A DNA stretch of 64,000 bases. Origin: Methanobacterium alkalithermotolerans (lineage in GTDB: Archaea > Methanobacteriota > Methanobacteria > Methanobacteriales > Methanobacteriaceae). The position numbers and the translations under genes are program-made. The stretch is taken from positions 1,054,001-1,118,000 of the forward strand of contig NZ_CP058560.1 of the NCBI RefSeq assembly GCF_018141185.1, read 5' to 3'. Of this stretch, positions 18,377 through 28,421 are shown piece by piece; positions within the stretch are counted from its first letter, which is position 1, and each line of letters begins with the position of its first letter. A model generated the notes under the pieces. That model did not search any database and had not been told where the DNA came from. It worked only from the letters and a program-made list of their open reading frames with translations.

Positions 18377-19468
18377 ATGAGCAAAGTAAACCAAGATGAA
18401 ATTTCAAGTATCCTTGAAGGATACGATAAAGAAGAAACAACTATAGCAACTTTAGGAAGCCACACATCACTACATATACTTAAAGGGGCTAAAAAAGAAG
18501 GTTTCAAGACTGCCGTGGTCTGTGAAAAAGGAAGAGAAGTGCCTTATCAGCGTTTTAAAGTAGCAGATGAATATATACTGGTGGATAAATTTAGTGACAT
18601 TGTAAATGAGGAAGTACAACAACAATTGAGGGATATGAACAGTGTAGTTGTTCCCCATGGCTCTTTTGTAGCTTATGCCGGATTAGATAGAATTGAAAAT
18701 GATTTTCACGTCCCCATGTTCGGTAACCGGGATATTTTGAGATGGGAGGCTGAAAGGGATCTGGAGAGAAAATTAATAATTGAATCTGGAATAAGAATGC
18801 CTTTCAAATATGATAATGCAGAAGATATTGATCGGGCCGTAATGGTTAAGTTTCCCGGTGCCAGAGGAGGTAAGGGATATTTTGTAGCATCTTCGCATGA
18901 AGAATATGATGAAAAAATTGCATCCATGCTCAAGAGAGAATGGATAGATGAGGATGATGTTCCTAAAGCCCATATCGAAGAATATGTTTCAGGAACCAAC
19001 TTCTGTGTGCACTTCTTTTACTCCGTACTCAATGATGAAGTAGAAGTGCTTGGTATGGATAGTAGATTTGAATCAAATATCGATGGTCTGGTAAGAATAC
19101 CTGCCAAAGATCAATTAGAAGTAGGTTTAAGTCCATCCTATGTAATCACCGGGAACCATCCTGTGGTTATGAGAGAATCCTTACTTCCCCAGGTATTTGA
19201 GATTGGGGATAGCCTGGTAGAATCTGCTAAGGATCTGGTGCCACCAGGAATGAATGGGCCCTTCTGTCTACAGACCATGTGTACCGATAATCTGGAGATT
19301 GTAACCTTTGAGATGAGTGCCCGGACAGATGGAGGAACCAACACCTTTATGAATGGTTCTGCTTACAGTTACCTGCTATTTGATGAAGAAATGAGTATGG
19401 GGCAAAGGATTGCCCGTGAAATAAAAAATGGTCTTAAGGAAGATAAGTTAGATAACTTAATAACTTAA
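18377..19468 (+). CDS. purP: Formate-dependent AICAR formyltransferase (FAICAR synthetase) PurP
   Basis: Archaeal ATP-grasp ligase that converts AICAR, formate and ATP to FAICAR in purine synthesis, replacing folate-dependent PurH in methanogens. The 363 residues show IATLGSHTSLHILKGAKKEG at the N-terminus, VPHGSFVAYAG, the ATP-grasp lysine region MVKFPGARGGKGYF (about 155-168) and the metal-binding FEMSARTDGGTNTFMNG near residue 315. The length is normal for the family. The ATG follows aaggggaa. It stands alone, with T-rich tracts downstream. Confidence 0.95.
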   Translation: MSKVNQDEISSILEGYDKEETTIATLGSHTSLHILKGAKKEGFKTAVVCEKGREVPYQRFKVADEYILVDKFSDIVNEEVQQQLRDMNSVVVPHGSFVAYAGLDRIENDFHVPMFGNRDILRWEAERDLERKLIIESGIRMPFKYDNAEDIDRAVMVKFPGARGGKGYFVASSHEEYDEKIASMLKREWIDEDDVPKAHIEEYVSGTNFCVHFFYSVLNDEVEVLGMDSRFESNIDGLVRIPAKDQLEVGLSPSYVITGNHPVVMRESLLPQVFEIGDSLVESAKDLVPPGMNGPFCLQTMCTDNLEIVTFEMSARTDGGTNTFMNGSAYSYLLFDEEMSMGQRIAREIKNGLKEDKLDNLIT

Positions 19469-19491
19469 ATAAATATATAAATCCCTCTTCC

Positions 19492-19520
19492 TTTTTATTT
19501 AATGCCATCTTTTATTTTTT
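19492..19520 (+). terminator. Oligo-T tracts after purP
   Basis: Two T-rich runs (ctttttattt and cttttatttttt) lie 24-52 bp past the purP stop, ahead of the psmB promoter. They fit an archaeal U-tract terminator. Confidence 0.4.
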
Positions 19521-19621
19521 AATTAATAGTTTAATGTTGGTTTAGTAACAGAACCTACCTCAATTTAAGAATCCCTTAAAATTATTAAATTTAATAATTA
19601 AAAATAGTAAGAGCATACCGA

Positions 19622-19635
19622 AAATATTTATATAA
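19622..19635 (+). promoter_or_regulatory. psmB promoter, BRE/TATA element
   Basis: The sequence cgaaaatatttatataa carries an A-rich BRE followed by a TATA box (tttatata at 19627-19634). Transcription should start about 25 bp downstream, near 19655-19660. This places the ATG at 19637 outside the transcript and supports the start at 19700. Confidence 0.65.
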
Positions 19636-19699
19636 CATGAAGGCAAATGTAGGGTTAGAACTGATTTTTTACTATTATTTTTTATCTCGAGGTGTATTT

Positions 19700-20332
<633 letters not shown>

Positions 20333-20427
20333 TTTTTTCTCTTTCTTATTAAATTTTATTTATAATAACTTAAATTTTTAGTGTAAACTAAGTTTATACT
20401 ATTTTCTATTTTTTTAGAAGTGATTGT

Positions 20428-22335
20428 ATGGTTTCAGCGATTCTTGAAGAAATCAAAAAGACAATAGTGCATGGATTACCACCAAGGGTACAGGTGGCCA
20501 AAGTAGAGTTCGAAGGCCCGGAGGTGGTGATATACACCAAAAATCCGGAAATTATAACTGAAAACGGAGATCTTATTAGAGATTTGGCCAAAGATATTCG
20601 GAAAAGGATAATTATTCGTTCAGATCGTTCCGTACTGAGTGAACCTGAAAAGGCCATTGCTAAGATTCATGAAATAGTGCCGGAAGAAGCAAAGATTACC
20701 AATATTTCATTTGATGAAGTTACCTGCGAAGTGATTATTGAAGCCCGGAAACCAGGGCTGGTTATTGGGAAATACGGAAGCACATCTAGAGAAATTGTAA
20801 AAAAAATTGGTTGGGCTCCTAAGATTTTAAGAACCCCTCCTATTTCTTCAGAGATTATCCAGAGAATCCGTAGAACTTTACGCCATAATAGTAAAGAAAG
20901 AAAAAAAATATTACAAGAATTGGGAAACAGAATCCATCAGGGCATTAAATATGAAAATGACTGGACTCGTTTAACATCTATGGGAGGTTTTAGAGAGGTA
21001 GGACGATCTTGTTTATTTTTGCAGACACCCAATAGTAGAGTACTGCTTGACTGCGGAGTGAATGTTGCAGGAGGAGATGAAAAAAGTTCTTATCCCTTTT
21101 TAAATGTTCCTGAATTTGTTCTGGATGATCTAGACGCCGTTATAATATCTCACGCCCATCTGGATCACTCCGGATTTTTGCCGTATCTTTATCACTATGG
21201 ATACGAAGGGCCGGTTTACTGCACCACTCCCACCAGGGATCTGATGACTCTCCTGCAGCTGGATCATATAGATATAGCTCATCGAGAGGATGAACCATTA
21301 CCATTTAATGTAAAGCATGTTAAAAAAAGTGTAAAGCATACTATTACTCTGGATTATGGGGAGGTAACCGATATTGCTCCCGATATCCGATTAACATTAC
21401 ATAATTCCGGCCATATCCTTGGTTCTGCAATGTCCCATATGCATATTGGAGACGGACAGCATAATATGGTCTATACCGGTGATTTTAAATATGAGCGGAG
21501 TCGTCTTTTAGAAACAGCAGTAACCAAGTTTCCCAGAATAGAAACCCTGGTTATGGAGAGTACCTATGGAGGGCATGAAGATGTGCAGCCTTCCCGAAAC
21601 ACCGCTGAAAAGGAGCTCATGAAAACAATTTATCATACCCTGCGACGTGGAGGTAAAATATTAATTCCAGTATTTGCCGTGGGAAGGGCCCAGGAATTAA
21701 TGATTGTGCTGGAAGAGTATATGAGGAATGGCTTAATAGAAGACGTGCCCATATACATTGATGGGATGATCTGGGAAGCCAATGCTATACACACCGCCCG
21801 GCCAGAGTATTTGAGTAAAGATTTAAGAGATCAGATATTCCATATGGGGCGTAACCCATTCATATCAGAAGTATTTCATAAAGTTAATGGCCTTGATGAG
21901 AGAAAATCTATTGTAGAAGGAGAACCTTCCATCATTTTATCCACCTCAGGTATGCTTACCGGTGGAAACTCGGTAGAATACTTTAAATGGCTTTGTGGAG
22001 ATGAGAGAAATTCTCTGGTATTTGTAGGTTATCAGGCTGAAGGTTCTCTGGGTAGACGGATACAAAAAGGATGGAAAGAAATTCCCCTTAAAGAGGAAGG
22101 TAAGACCAAGGTATTCCATGTAAATATGGGAATAAAAACCATTGAGGGATTCAGTGGTCATTCTGATCGGCGCCAGTTAATGGACTATGTAAGAAGACTG
22201 AGTCCAAAGCCGGAAAAAATCCTTATATGTCATGGAGATAACTATAAAACACTGGATCTTGCTTCCAGTTTATATCGTAGTTATAAAATAGAAACAAAGA
22301 CCCCGATGAACCTTGAAACAGTGCGAATACAGTGA
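20428..22335 (+). CDS. fttA: aCPSF1/FttA beta-CASP ribonuclease and transcription termination factor
   Basis: A 635-residue homologue of eukaryotic CPSF73, known in archaea as the factor that cleaves nascent RNA and drives termination. Domain order: two KH-like RNA-binding domains (about 1-180, with VIGKYGSTSREI), then a metallo-beta-lactamase core with SHAHLDHSGFLPYLY (about 241-255) and MVYTGDFKYE, a beta-CASP insertion with METTYGG-like MESTYGGHE, and the C-terminal GFSGHSDRRQL and ILICHGDNYKT histidine motifs. All zinc ligands appear present. The start ATG is preceded by aagtgat. It probably shares a region of co-regulated core genes with psmB. Confidence 0.96.
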   Translation: MVSAILEEIKKTIVHGLPPRVQVAKVEFEGPEVVIYTKNPEIITENGDLIRDLAKDIRKRIIIRSDRSVLSEPEKAIAKIHEIVPEEAKITNISFDEVTCEVIIEARKPGLVIGKYGSTSREIVKKIGWAPKILRTPPISSEIIQRIRRTLRHNSKERKKILQELGNRIHQGIKYENDWTRLTSMGGFREVGRSCLFLQTPNSRVLLDCGVNVAGGDEKSSYPFLNVPEFVLDDLDAVIISHAHLDHSGFLPYLYHYGYEGPVYCTTPTRDLMTLLQLDHIDIAHREDEPLPFNVKHVKKSVKHTITLDYGEVTDIAPDIRLTLHNSGHILGSAMSHMHIGDGQHNMVYTGDFKYERSRLLETAVTKFPRIETLVMESTYGGHEDVQPSRNTAEKELMKTIYHTLRRGGKILIPVFAVGRAQELMIVLEEYMRNGLIEDVPIYIDGMIWEANAIHTARPEYLSKDLRDQIFHMGRNPFISEVFHKVNGLDERKSIVEGEPSIILSTSGMLTGGNSVEYFKWLCGDERNSLVFVGYQAEGSLGRRIQKGWKEIPLKEEGKTKVFHVNMGIKTIEGFSGHSDRRQLMDYVRRLSPKPEKILICHGDNYKTLDLASSLYRSYKIETKTPMNLETVRIQ

Positions 22336-22458
22336 TTAGGGTAGAGGATTAAAAAAATGATATATTAATTGTTTTTTAATTTATTATTATTATTATTATT
22401 ATAATTTCATGATTTAAAACAGTAAAATATGCAGGAAATAAGTAGATAAGGTGATTAA

Positions 22459-23487
22459 ATGGTAACCTATTCAGACTCAGGAGTAGATATTGATTTAGAG
22501 GAGGAAACTGTTTCTCATCTAATATCTAAACTAAAAGATACCCTAAAATTTAGAGATGTAATTACTGAAAGTGGTCATTTTGCTGCTCTGGTACGCCTGG
22601 GTGATAAAGCTATTGCCATGAGTACGGATGGGGTGGGAAGTAAAATCCTGGTGGCAAGTATGCTGGGAAAATATGATACGGTAGGTATAGACTGCATAGC
22701 CATGGTGGTGAATGATATACTGTGTGTAGGGGCAGAACCAATAGCCCTGGTAGATTACCTGGCAGTGGAAAAACCAGACCCGGAGGTGGCAAACCAGATT
22801 GGTGATGGGCTTGCTAAAGGTGCAGAAATATCTAAAATTGCCATAATTGGAGGGGAAACTGCTTCTTTACCTGAAATAATTAAAGATTTTGATCTGGCAG
22901 GAACCGGTATGGGTATCGTAGATGCAGATAAAATAATCACCGGTGCGAATATAGAGGAAGGAGATCTGCTTATTGGAATAGAAAGTAGTGGAATTCACAG
23001 TAATGGCCTTAGTTTAGCCCGCAGAGTTTTTTTTGAAGATGCTGGTCTCGATGTTAGTGATCCCCTACCAGGATATCCTGAAAAAACGGTGGGGGAGGAA
23101 CTCCTCGTGCCTACTGCTATTTATGTGGAACCTATCATGGAACTTCTAAGAAGTGATGTGGAAATTCATGGATTGGCGCACATTACGGGAGGTGGTTTTA
23201 CTAACCTCAAACGTTTGAAAAAGGGTACCGGTTATAAAATAGATTCTCTTCCTGAACCACACCCCATATTTAAATCTATTTATTCGTTCCATGTCCCTCT
23301 GGAGGAAATGTATCGGGTTTTCAACATGGGTATTGGATTTGTAGTAGTTTTAAAAGGTGAAGATGTGGATAAAGCCCTGGATATCATACGAAAATATGAA
23401 AAAGCCCACCTTATTGGTAAGGTAAGGAATGATATAGCAGGAAAAGTTGAAATTAAGACCTTTGAAAATAAGACCCTGCTACTATGA
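22459..23487 (+). CDS. purM: Phosphoribosylformylglycinamidine cyclo-ligase (AIR synthetase)
   Basis: Fifth step of purine synthesis: ATP-dependent ring closure of FGAM to AIR. The 342-residue protein starts with VTYSDSGVDIDLEEE and carries AMSTDGVGSKILVASMLGKY, the ATP/metal motif, then GVDCIAMVVND-like GIDCIAMVVNDILCVGAEP, GGETASLP and HITGGGFTNLKRL, all characteristic of PurM. The length matches the usual archaeal enzyme. The ribosome binding site is aaggtgat. It lies between fttA and comC with about 100 bp on each side, so it is probably transcribed separately or loosely with them. Confidence 0.96.
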   Translation: MVTYSDSGVDIDLEEETVSHLISKLKDTLKFRDVITESGHFAALVRLGDKAIAMSTDGVGSKILVASMLGKYDTVGIDCIAMVVNDILCVGAEPIALVDYLAVEKPDPEVANQIGDGLAKGAEISKIAIIGGETASLPEIIKDFDLAGTGMGIVDADKIITGANIEEGDLLIGIESSGIHSNGLSLARRVFFEDAGLDVSDPLPGYPEKTVGEELLVPTAIYVEPIMELLRSDVEIHGLAHITGGGFTNLKRLKKGTGYKIDSLPEPHPIFKSIYSFHVPLEEMYRVFNMGIGFVVVLKGEDVDKALDIIRKYEKAHLIGKVRNDIAGKVEIKTFENKTLLL

Positions 23488-23581
23488 ATTTTTAATATAA
23501 AATACTTAAATTATTTTATATTGATTAATTTGCCTTAAATTCATCAATGGATAGCACATATGCTGACAAAGAGGTTTTATC

Positions 23582-24607
23582 ATGAAAATAACGGCGGAAC
23601 AAGAAAAAATAATAATCACTCAAATACTGACTAAAATGGATGTTTCTCCAGAATATGCTCACATCGTTGCTGAGGTAACTATGGATGCCGATTTAAAGGG
23701 GTTCTCTTCACATGGAATAGGAAGGTTTCCCCAGTATGTGAAAGGTCTTAAATATGGAACTATTAAAGCACAGGGCGACATTGAAATCGAAAATGAAACT
23801 GTTTCTACCGGATTAATAAATGGTAATCATCTTTTTGGGCATGTAGTAACCTATAAAGGTATGGAATTAGCACTTGAAAAAGCAAAAGAAACAGGTATAG
23901 GTGCAGTAGGAATACATGATTCTAATCATTTCGGTGTGGCCGGATACTATACGGATATGGCTATAATGGAGGATATGGTGGGAATTGTTATTGCCAATAC
24001 TGAACCTGCTGTGGCCCCTATTGGAGGTAAAGAACCTATTCTGGGTACCAACCCTCTGGCCATAGGAATACCATCTAACCACCACTATGTATCGGTGGAC
24101 ATGGCCACCTCTGCCTCTGCCCGGGGAAAACTTTTAGAAGCAGTGCGCAGAGGAGAAAAAATTCCAGAAAATGTGGCTCTGGATGCAGAAGGTAACCCTA
24201 CTATTGATCCGGAAGCGGCTCTAAATGGATCCATATTGCCTTTTGGCGCCCATAAAGGTTATGCTCTTGCCTTCATGATTGAAATACTTGCAGGACCCAT
24301 GGTTAAAGCTGCTTTTGGAAAAGGAGTGAGAGGAACTGCTAATCCAGAAGAAATATGTACCAAGGGAGATCTTATAATAGCCATAGATCCTTCTAAATTT
24401 GGAGACCTGGAAATATTTAAAACCCAGGTGGATGCATTTATTGGGGAAATTAAATCCACCGATAACGTATTCATACCAGGAGATATGGAAGTTATGAATG
24501 TTAAACAGAATATGGATAAAGGTATAGAAATTGATGATGTTCTCTATCAGCAATTAAAAGAAATTGCAATAGATTTAGATATTAATCTTGATGAATTAAT
24601 TTCATAA
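23582..24607 (+). CDS. comC: L-sulfolactate dehydrogenase ComC (malate/lactate dehydrogenase type 2 family)
   Basis: A 341-residue NAD(P)-dependent dehydrogenase of the Ldh2/YbiC family. The family motifs are SSHGIGRFPQYVKGLK, GIHDSNHFGVAGYY and the nucleotide-site region LGTNPLAIGIPS, later PFGAHKGYALAFMIEIL. In methanogens this family includes ComC, which oxidises sulfolactate to sulfopyruvate for coenzyme M. The immediate downstream comD and comE genes (22 bp gap) make ComC the best call rather than a general malate dehydrogenase. ATG start with gaggtt upstream. Confidence 0.92.
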   Translation: MKITAEQEKIIITQILTKMDVSPEYAHIVAEVTMDADLKGFSSHGIGRFPQYVKGLKYGTIKAQGDIEIENETVSTGLINGNHLFGHVVTYKGMELALEKAKETGIGAVGIHDSNHFGVAGYYTDMAIMEDMVGIVIANTEPAVAPIGGKEPILGTNPLAIGIPSNHHYVSVDMATSASARGKLLEAVRRGEKIPENVALDAEGNPTIDPEAALNGSILPFGAHKGYALAFMIEILAGPMVKAAFGKGVRGTANPEEICTKGDLIIAIDPSKFGDLEIFKTQVDAFIGEIKSTDNVFIPGDMEVMNVKQNMDKGIEIDDVLYQQLKEIAIDLDINLDELIS

Positions 24608-24629
24608 ATAGTTATTTCAGGACAATAAT

Positions 24630-25121
24630 ATGAATTCTAGTCAGGCAGTTTATCAGGGTATGGTGGATGCAGGGATAGACTTCGTGGTTAGCCTGCCCTG
24701 TGTAAATCTGGGGGAGGTAATGGAAATGGTGGAATCCGATCCACATATAGTCCATATACCGGTTACCCGGGAAGAAGAAGGTCTGGGAATATGTGCCGGG
24801 GCATTTTTAGCCGGTAAAAAACCAGCCATATTAATGCAGAATTCCGGGCTGGGTAATTGTGTTAATGCTCTGGCATCACTCTTTGAGTTGTACCATCTAC
24901 CTCTTCTTCTGGTTATGAGCCACCGGGGTACCCTGGGAGAGAGAATAAATGGTCAGATACCCATGGGTAAAGCCACCCCTAAAATTTTAGATGCACTGAA
25001 TATACCTTATTCCCGGCCAGGTCGTCCTGAAGAAGCCCTTGAAATCATAGTCAAATCATGGGAACAATCCCTTACAGGGGGATTTCCAGTAGGGGTTTTG
25101 CTGGATAATCAGTACTGGTAA
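24630..25121 (+). CDS. comD: Sulfopyruvate decarboxylase subunit alpha
   Basis: The 163-residue PYR-domain subunit of the thiamine diphosphate enzyme that turns sulfopyruvate into sulfoacetaldehyde in coenzyme M synthesis. It shows VTREEEGLGICAGAFLAGKK, in which the glutamate is the conserved residue that activates the ThDP ring, and MQNSGLGNCVNALASL typical of ComD and phosphonopyruvate decarboxylases. The ATG follows tcaggacaat. It is the middle gene of comCDE, 23 bp before the comE frame opens. Confidence 0.95.
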   Translation: MNSSQAVYQGMVDAGIDFVVSLPCVNLGEVMEMVESDPHIVHIPVTREEEGLGICAGAFLAGKKPAILMQNSGLGNCVNALASLFELYHLPLLLVMSHRGTLGERINGQIPMGKATPKILDALNIPYSRPGRPEEALEIIVKSWEQSLTGGFPVGVLLDNQYW

Positions 25122-25153
25122 TTATTTATTAAGGTTTAAAAGAAGTGATAAAA

Positions 25154-25732
25154 ATGGATCGAATAGAAGCCATATCCCGGATAATTGATGAGTTGAACCA
25201 GGAACTGGTGGTCTGTAACATCGGGTTTCCATCACGTGAACTTTGCCAGCTGCAAGACCATGCCAAAAATTTTTATATGCTGGGTTCCATGGGCCTGGCT
25301 TCATCTATTGGTCTGGGATTATCCATATCTCTTTTAAAAAATGCAGAAACCAGAGGTAAAGTCCCCCGGAAAGTGGTAGTTTTTGATGGCGATGGGTCTA
25401 TTTTAATGAATTTAGGTAGTTTAGTTACTATAAGTGCTCAGGCCCCTCCAAATTTAATTTTAGTTGTCCTGGATAATCAATGCTATGGTTCTACTGGTTC
25501 TCAGTGCACTTACAGCGAAGAAGTGGACTTATCACTTCTGGCAGAATCGGCAGGTTTTGAAACAGTACTGGTTTTTCAAGAAGAAATTGACTTTAAAAAA
25601 GCACTCCAAAGTAAAGGTCCTGTTTTTGTACATATGAGAGTTAATCCCGGGAATGCAGATGTTCCCATTATTGATCTAGATCCAGATGAAATTAAATACC
25701 GATTCATGAGAGAAATAAAAAGTAATCTTTAA
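25154..25732 (+). CDS. comE: Sulfopyruvate decarboxylase subunit beta
   Basis: The ThDP-binding (PP-domain) partner of ComD. The cofactor/Mg site reads VVFDGDGSILMNLGSLVTIS ... VLDNQCYGSTG, that is the GDG-x(~26)-N motif, at about residues 75-113. I choose the ATG at 25154 because gtgat at 25145-25149 then serves as ribosome binding site; the GTG at 25145 would consume it. The protein is 192 residues, normal for ComE. The stop codon lies only 6 bp from the stop of the convergent polB1 gene, so any terminator must sit inside that gene. Confidence 0.95.
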   Translation: MDRIEAISRIIDELNQELVVCNIGFPSRELCQLQDHAKNFYMLGSMGLASSIGLGLSISLLKNAETRGKVPRKVVVFDGDGSILMNLGSLVTISAQAPPNLILVVLDNQCYGSTGSQCTYSEEVDLSLLAESAGFETVLVFQEEIDFKKALQSKGPVFVHMRVNPGNADVPIIDLDPDEIKYRFMREIKSNL

Positions 25733-25738
25733 TGGTAA

Positions 25739-27526
25739 TTATTTTTCTTTTTCTTCAGGATGGTAGGTAGCATAAAATCCATCCGTGTCGGCATAGATAC
25801 TGTGGAAGCCAAATTTTTTTGCCTTTTCCATGGTTTTTTTAATATAGTCCCTTCCCCATGCAGTAATGGCCTCGGCACATTCAATAGAATACCACCGGAA
25901 ACGTGAATATCCATAAACACCATACATGGTATTGGCCAGTCTTTTTAATGCTTCCTGCTGCACATTAAGTATCTTTTTTTCCATGGGATCCTCTGATTTC
26001 TGCATTTTTCTTTTAAGACGGGATCTTTCATCTAGAACCTGCCCTATAACCGACGGTATGAATCCAGGAGGTTCTTTTAAAAATTTATAGCCACTCTCCG
26101 GTGCTATGTAACTATTTTCTTCATCCAGAGTAATGGTATCTGGGGAGATATTTTTGGATATTATTATGCTGGGATAGAGGCTTCTAAAATCAAATTGAAC
26201 AATGTTTTCATGTAATCCTTTTTCAGGTTCTTTAACATAGCCCCCCTCCACACTTTTTCCTCTTCTTTGGGAGTGCTGCAAATGAGAAGGTTTATTAGGT
26301 GCAATTTCCCCATATTCGTGTGATTTTCTCATAAAAAACCATTCTGCTTGTTGTCCAGTGGTCATGCGTGTCAGGTCAAAAAATGGTTGGCCTACAATTC
26401 TGCTTAGTTCTAAATTTAAGGGAAGTATTTTCTCTCCTATTTTATAGGTGGCCTGCACATCATCCAGGGAATATCTGAATAGTTGTTCTAGAGATTCACC
26501 TCCCGCATCCCAGTATTGCCATAATTTATCCCCTGGAAGATCAAATTTTTCCTCGCCAAATAACTCCTGATAAACCCGTTCTAAGGTATATCGATCCAGA
26601 TGCATATAACGTCTCATTACCAGGTAAAGATCCACGTGGATTATACCCTTAATAGATGCTGAATTGGCAAAACCTCTTCTCAAGAATTTTAATTCAGATC
26701 CATCAACTCCTAAGTCCAGTTTAACCCCCAGCAGTTTGGCCCGGTCTTTTATATAGGGGAAGTCAAAATTATCAGAATTGTAACCCACAATAACATCTGG
26801 TTGGTAATTTTTTACAATTTCAGCGAATTTTTCCAGAATTTTCTTTTCGGTATTTACTTTTTCTACAAAGTCCAGATGCTGACCTTTGGTGGATATGACC
26901 TTATCCAATCCCATGTTCCCTGAAATGCCCACCATAATTATTTCGTCTTTTTCTGCATTAGGCATTCCATCAGGATTTCTAACCTCAATATCAAAACTTA
27001 AAATCTTTAATTCTGGAAAGTCAGATTCCAGTTTTTGGGGAGGTTTTTCAATTTCCAAAAGTAGAGTATTTTCTGAAGCGGAAAAAACACAGGGTGATGA
27101 TTCAATAATATTTCCTTCAATCTTTATTTGAGACATGGGAAAAATTCCTTTATCAATTAAATATCTGCGATAAAAAGGAATATCATGTTCTCTAATTTCT
27201 TTTACCTGACTTAAATTCCATATATCGTCTCGAAGTTCGGGAACATCCTGAGGATGTTTTAATGTGACCTTTAATATTTCCCTATTCTGGCCCAGATCTT
27301 TTTTTTGAATTCTTTCAATTTTGTCCAGCCCTAAGTTTTCCAGTTCATGTTGACATAGTCCTATATCATAGGGTATGACATAAATGTAAGGTTCAAATGT
27401 TTTATCCAGAGCTATGATTGTATTATTATCATTTGAGCCTTTGTCTTTTCCAAATAAACGGATTACTGGTTTAGAATCCTGAGTAACATAATCAATATCC
27501 AGTAGCACCATATTCCTGGTTTCCAT
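25739..27526 (-). CDS. polB1: Split family-B DNA polymerase, large N-terminal subunit PolB1
   Basis: A 595-residue N-terminal part of an archaeal family-B replicative polymerase. Visible: Exo I FDIE (178-181), Exo II VGYNSDNFD (247-255), Exo III YSLDDVQATY (352-361), Pol A DFRSLYPSII (446-455), Pol B KRLANTMYGVYG (528-539) and Pol C YADTDG (578-583). The chain stops 12 residues after Pol C, so the thumb is missing. This equals the split arrangement described for Methanothermobacter, where PolB2 supplies the rest from another locus. Only 6 bp separate its stop from that of comE, so no PolB2 remnant can follow here. Confidence 0.95.
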   Translation of the reverse strand: METRNMVLLDIDYVTQDSKPVIRLFGKDKGSNDNNTIIALDKTFEPYIYVIPYDIGLCQHELENLGLDKIERIQKKDLGQNREILKVTLKHPQDVPELRDDIWNLSQVKEIREHDIPFYRRYLIDKGIFPMSQIKIEGNIIESSPCVFSASENTLLLEIEKPPQKLESDFPELKILSFDIEVRNPDGMPNAEKDEIIMVGISGNMGLDKVISTKGQHLDFVEKVNTEKKILEKFAEIVKNYQPDVIVGYNSDNFDFPYIKDRAKLLGVKLDLGVDGSELKFLRRGFANSASIKGIIHVDLYLVMRRYMHLDRYTLERVYQELFGEEKFDLPGDKLWQYWDAGGESLEQLFRYSLDDVQATYKIGEKILPLNLELSRIVGQPFFDLTRMTTGQQAEWFFMRKSHEYGEIAPNKPSHLQHSQRRGKSVEGGYVKEPEKGLHENIVQFDFRSLYPSIIISKNISPDTITLDEENSYIAPESGYKFLKEPPGFIPSVIGQVLDERSRLKRKMQKSEDPMEKKILNVQQEALKRLANTMYGVYGYSRFRWYSIECAEAITAWGRDYIKKTMEKAKKFGFHSIYADTDGFYATYHPEEKEK

Positions 27527-27767
27527 AAGAATGATTTAGATGTGTACCATATATAATGTGATGGGTTGAGATAAGAAAAACAAAAAGAGTAATAATAAGG
27601 GCTAATTGAAAACTAGGTAGATATATTAAAAGGATTTTAATCTCAAAAGTCAATTATATCTCTTTAAATATTTTAAATTATTAAATAGTTTATTCCGGGA
27701 AAAATTTATTAATAATAGAGTCCTAACTAAGTAATAATTAAACAGATAATTTATCTGGAGGGGTTTT

Positions 27768-28316
27768 ATGAAAAAAAATGTTTTACTGGGAATATTTTTT
27801 ATAATTTTCATCACCATAGTGGGGGCCACATATGCCCAGAATATCGTAGCCACCCAAAGAGGACCTTTATCCGCCAGGGAAGGGGAGAATATTACTATAA
27901 CTTACACGGTAGCCAATAAGGGAAATAATACTATTTATAATGTAAGTGTGGCTGATCAAAATTTTTACAAGTTCCTGGGAAATATTAGTCCAGGAGGTAG
28001 TCAGAGTTTTACCGAAAAGTTATATATTCCCACTGATGCTGAAGTAAAAGAAGAGTTTGGTGAAGATGCCATTGTATCAAATCCCTACTTCATAGGTGGC
28101 TTTGCAGTAACATATCAGGATGATGATGGAAATAAATACGCAGTCAATTCCAATACACTTAGCATACCTCTAATTTCAAGTAAAGTAGCTAGTCCAGTAA
28201 ATGTGGCAGAATATGCTGCAGCTAGTACCACACCCCAGGGAATATGGCAGCAAATTATGAACCTGATCCAATCCCTGATAGCTTATATCCAAAGCTTGGT
28301 TACCACCGGTTCTTAA
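27768..28316 (+). CDS. Secreted protein with a CARDB/DUF11-like domain
   Basis: 182 residues. A Sec signal peptide covers about residues 1-23 (MKKNVLLGIFFIIFITIVGA then TYAQ). The mature part begins with a beta-sandwich-like repeat (GENITITYTVANKGNNTIYN ... NISPGGSQSFTEKL), a pattern seen in CARDB/DUF11 adhesion-type domains of archaeal surface proteins. The last 25 residues form an amphipathic helix (IWQQIMNLIQSLIAYIQSL) that could rest on a membrane or another surface protein. The ribosome binding site is ggagggg. It is a lone gene between divergent polB1 and a convergent permease. Confidence 0.7.
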   Translation: MKKNVLLGIFFIIFITIVGATYAQNIVATQRGPLSAREGENITITYTVANKGNNTIYNVSVADQNFYKFLGNISPGGSQSFTEKLYIPTDAEVKEEFGEDAIVSNPYFIGGFAVTYQDDDGNKYAVNSNTLSIPLISSKVASPVNVAEYAAASTTPQGIWQQIMNLIQSLIAYIQSLVTTGS

Positions 28317-28337
28317 ATAAAAGAATTCAGAACTAAA

Positions 28338-28356
28338 TTTATTTTTTTTATATTTT
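28338..28356 (+). terminator. Oligo-T terminator after the secreted protein gene
   Basis: A T-rich tract (tttattttttttatattttt) begins about 21 bp after the stop codon, consistent with archaeal U-tract termination. Confidence 0.4.
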
Positions 28357-28421
28357 TAAAATAAAAATCCTTTAAGAAATATATTGGGGCATTTTTAGAA
28401 AGCATAGTTAATATAACATAA

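Noticed and set aside
19637..19699. Upstream in-frame ATG of psmB
   Set aside because: It lies only a few bases after the TATA box, before the expected transcription start, and the gaggtg site points to 19700.
25733..25738. PolB2 or intein remnant after polB1
   Set aside because: Only 6 bp lie between the polB1 and comE stop codons, so no C-terminal fragment can be encoded there.
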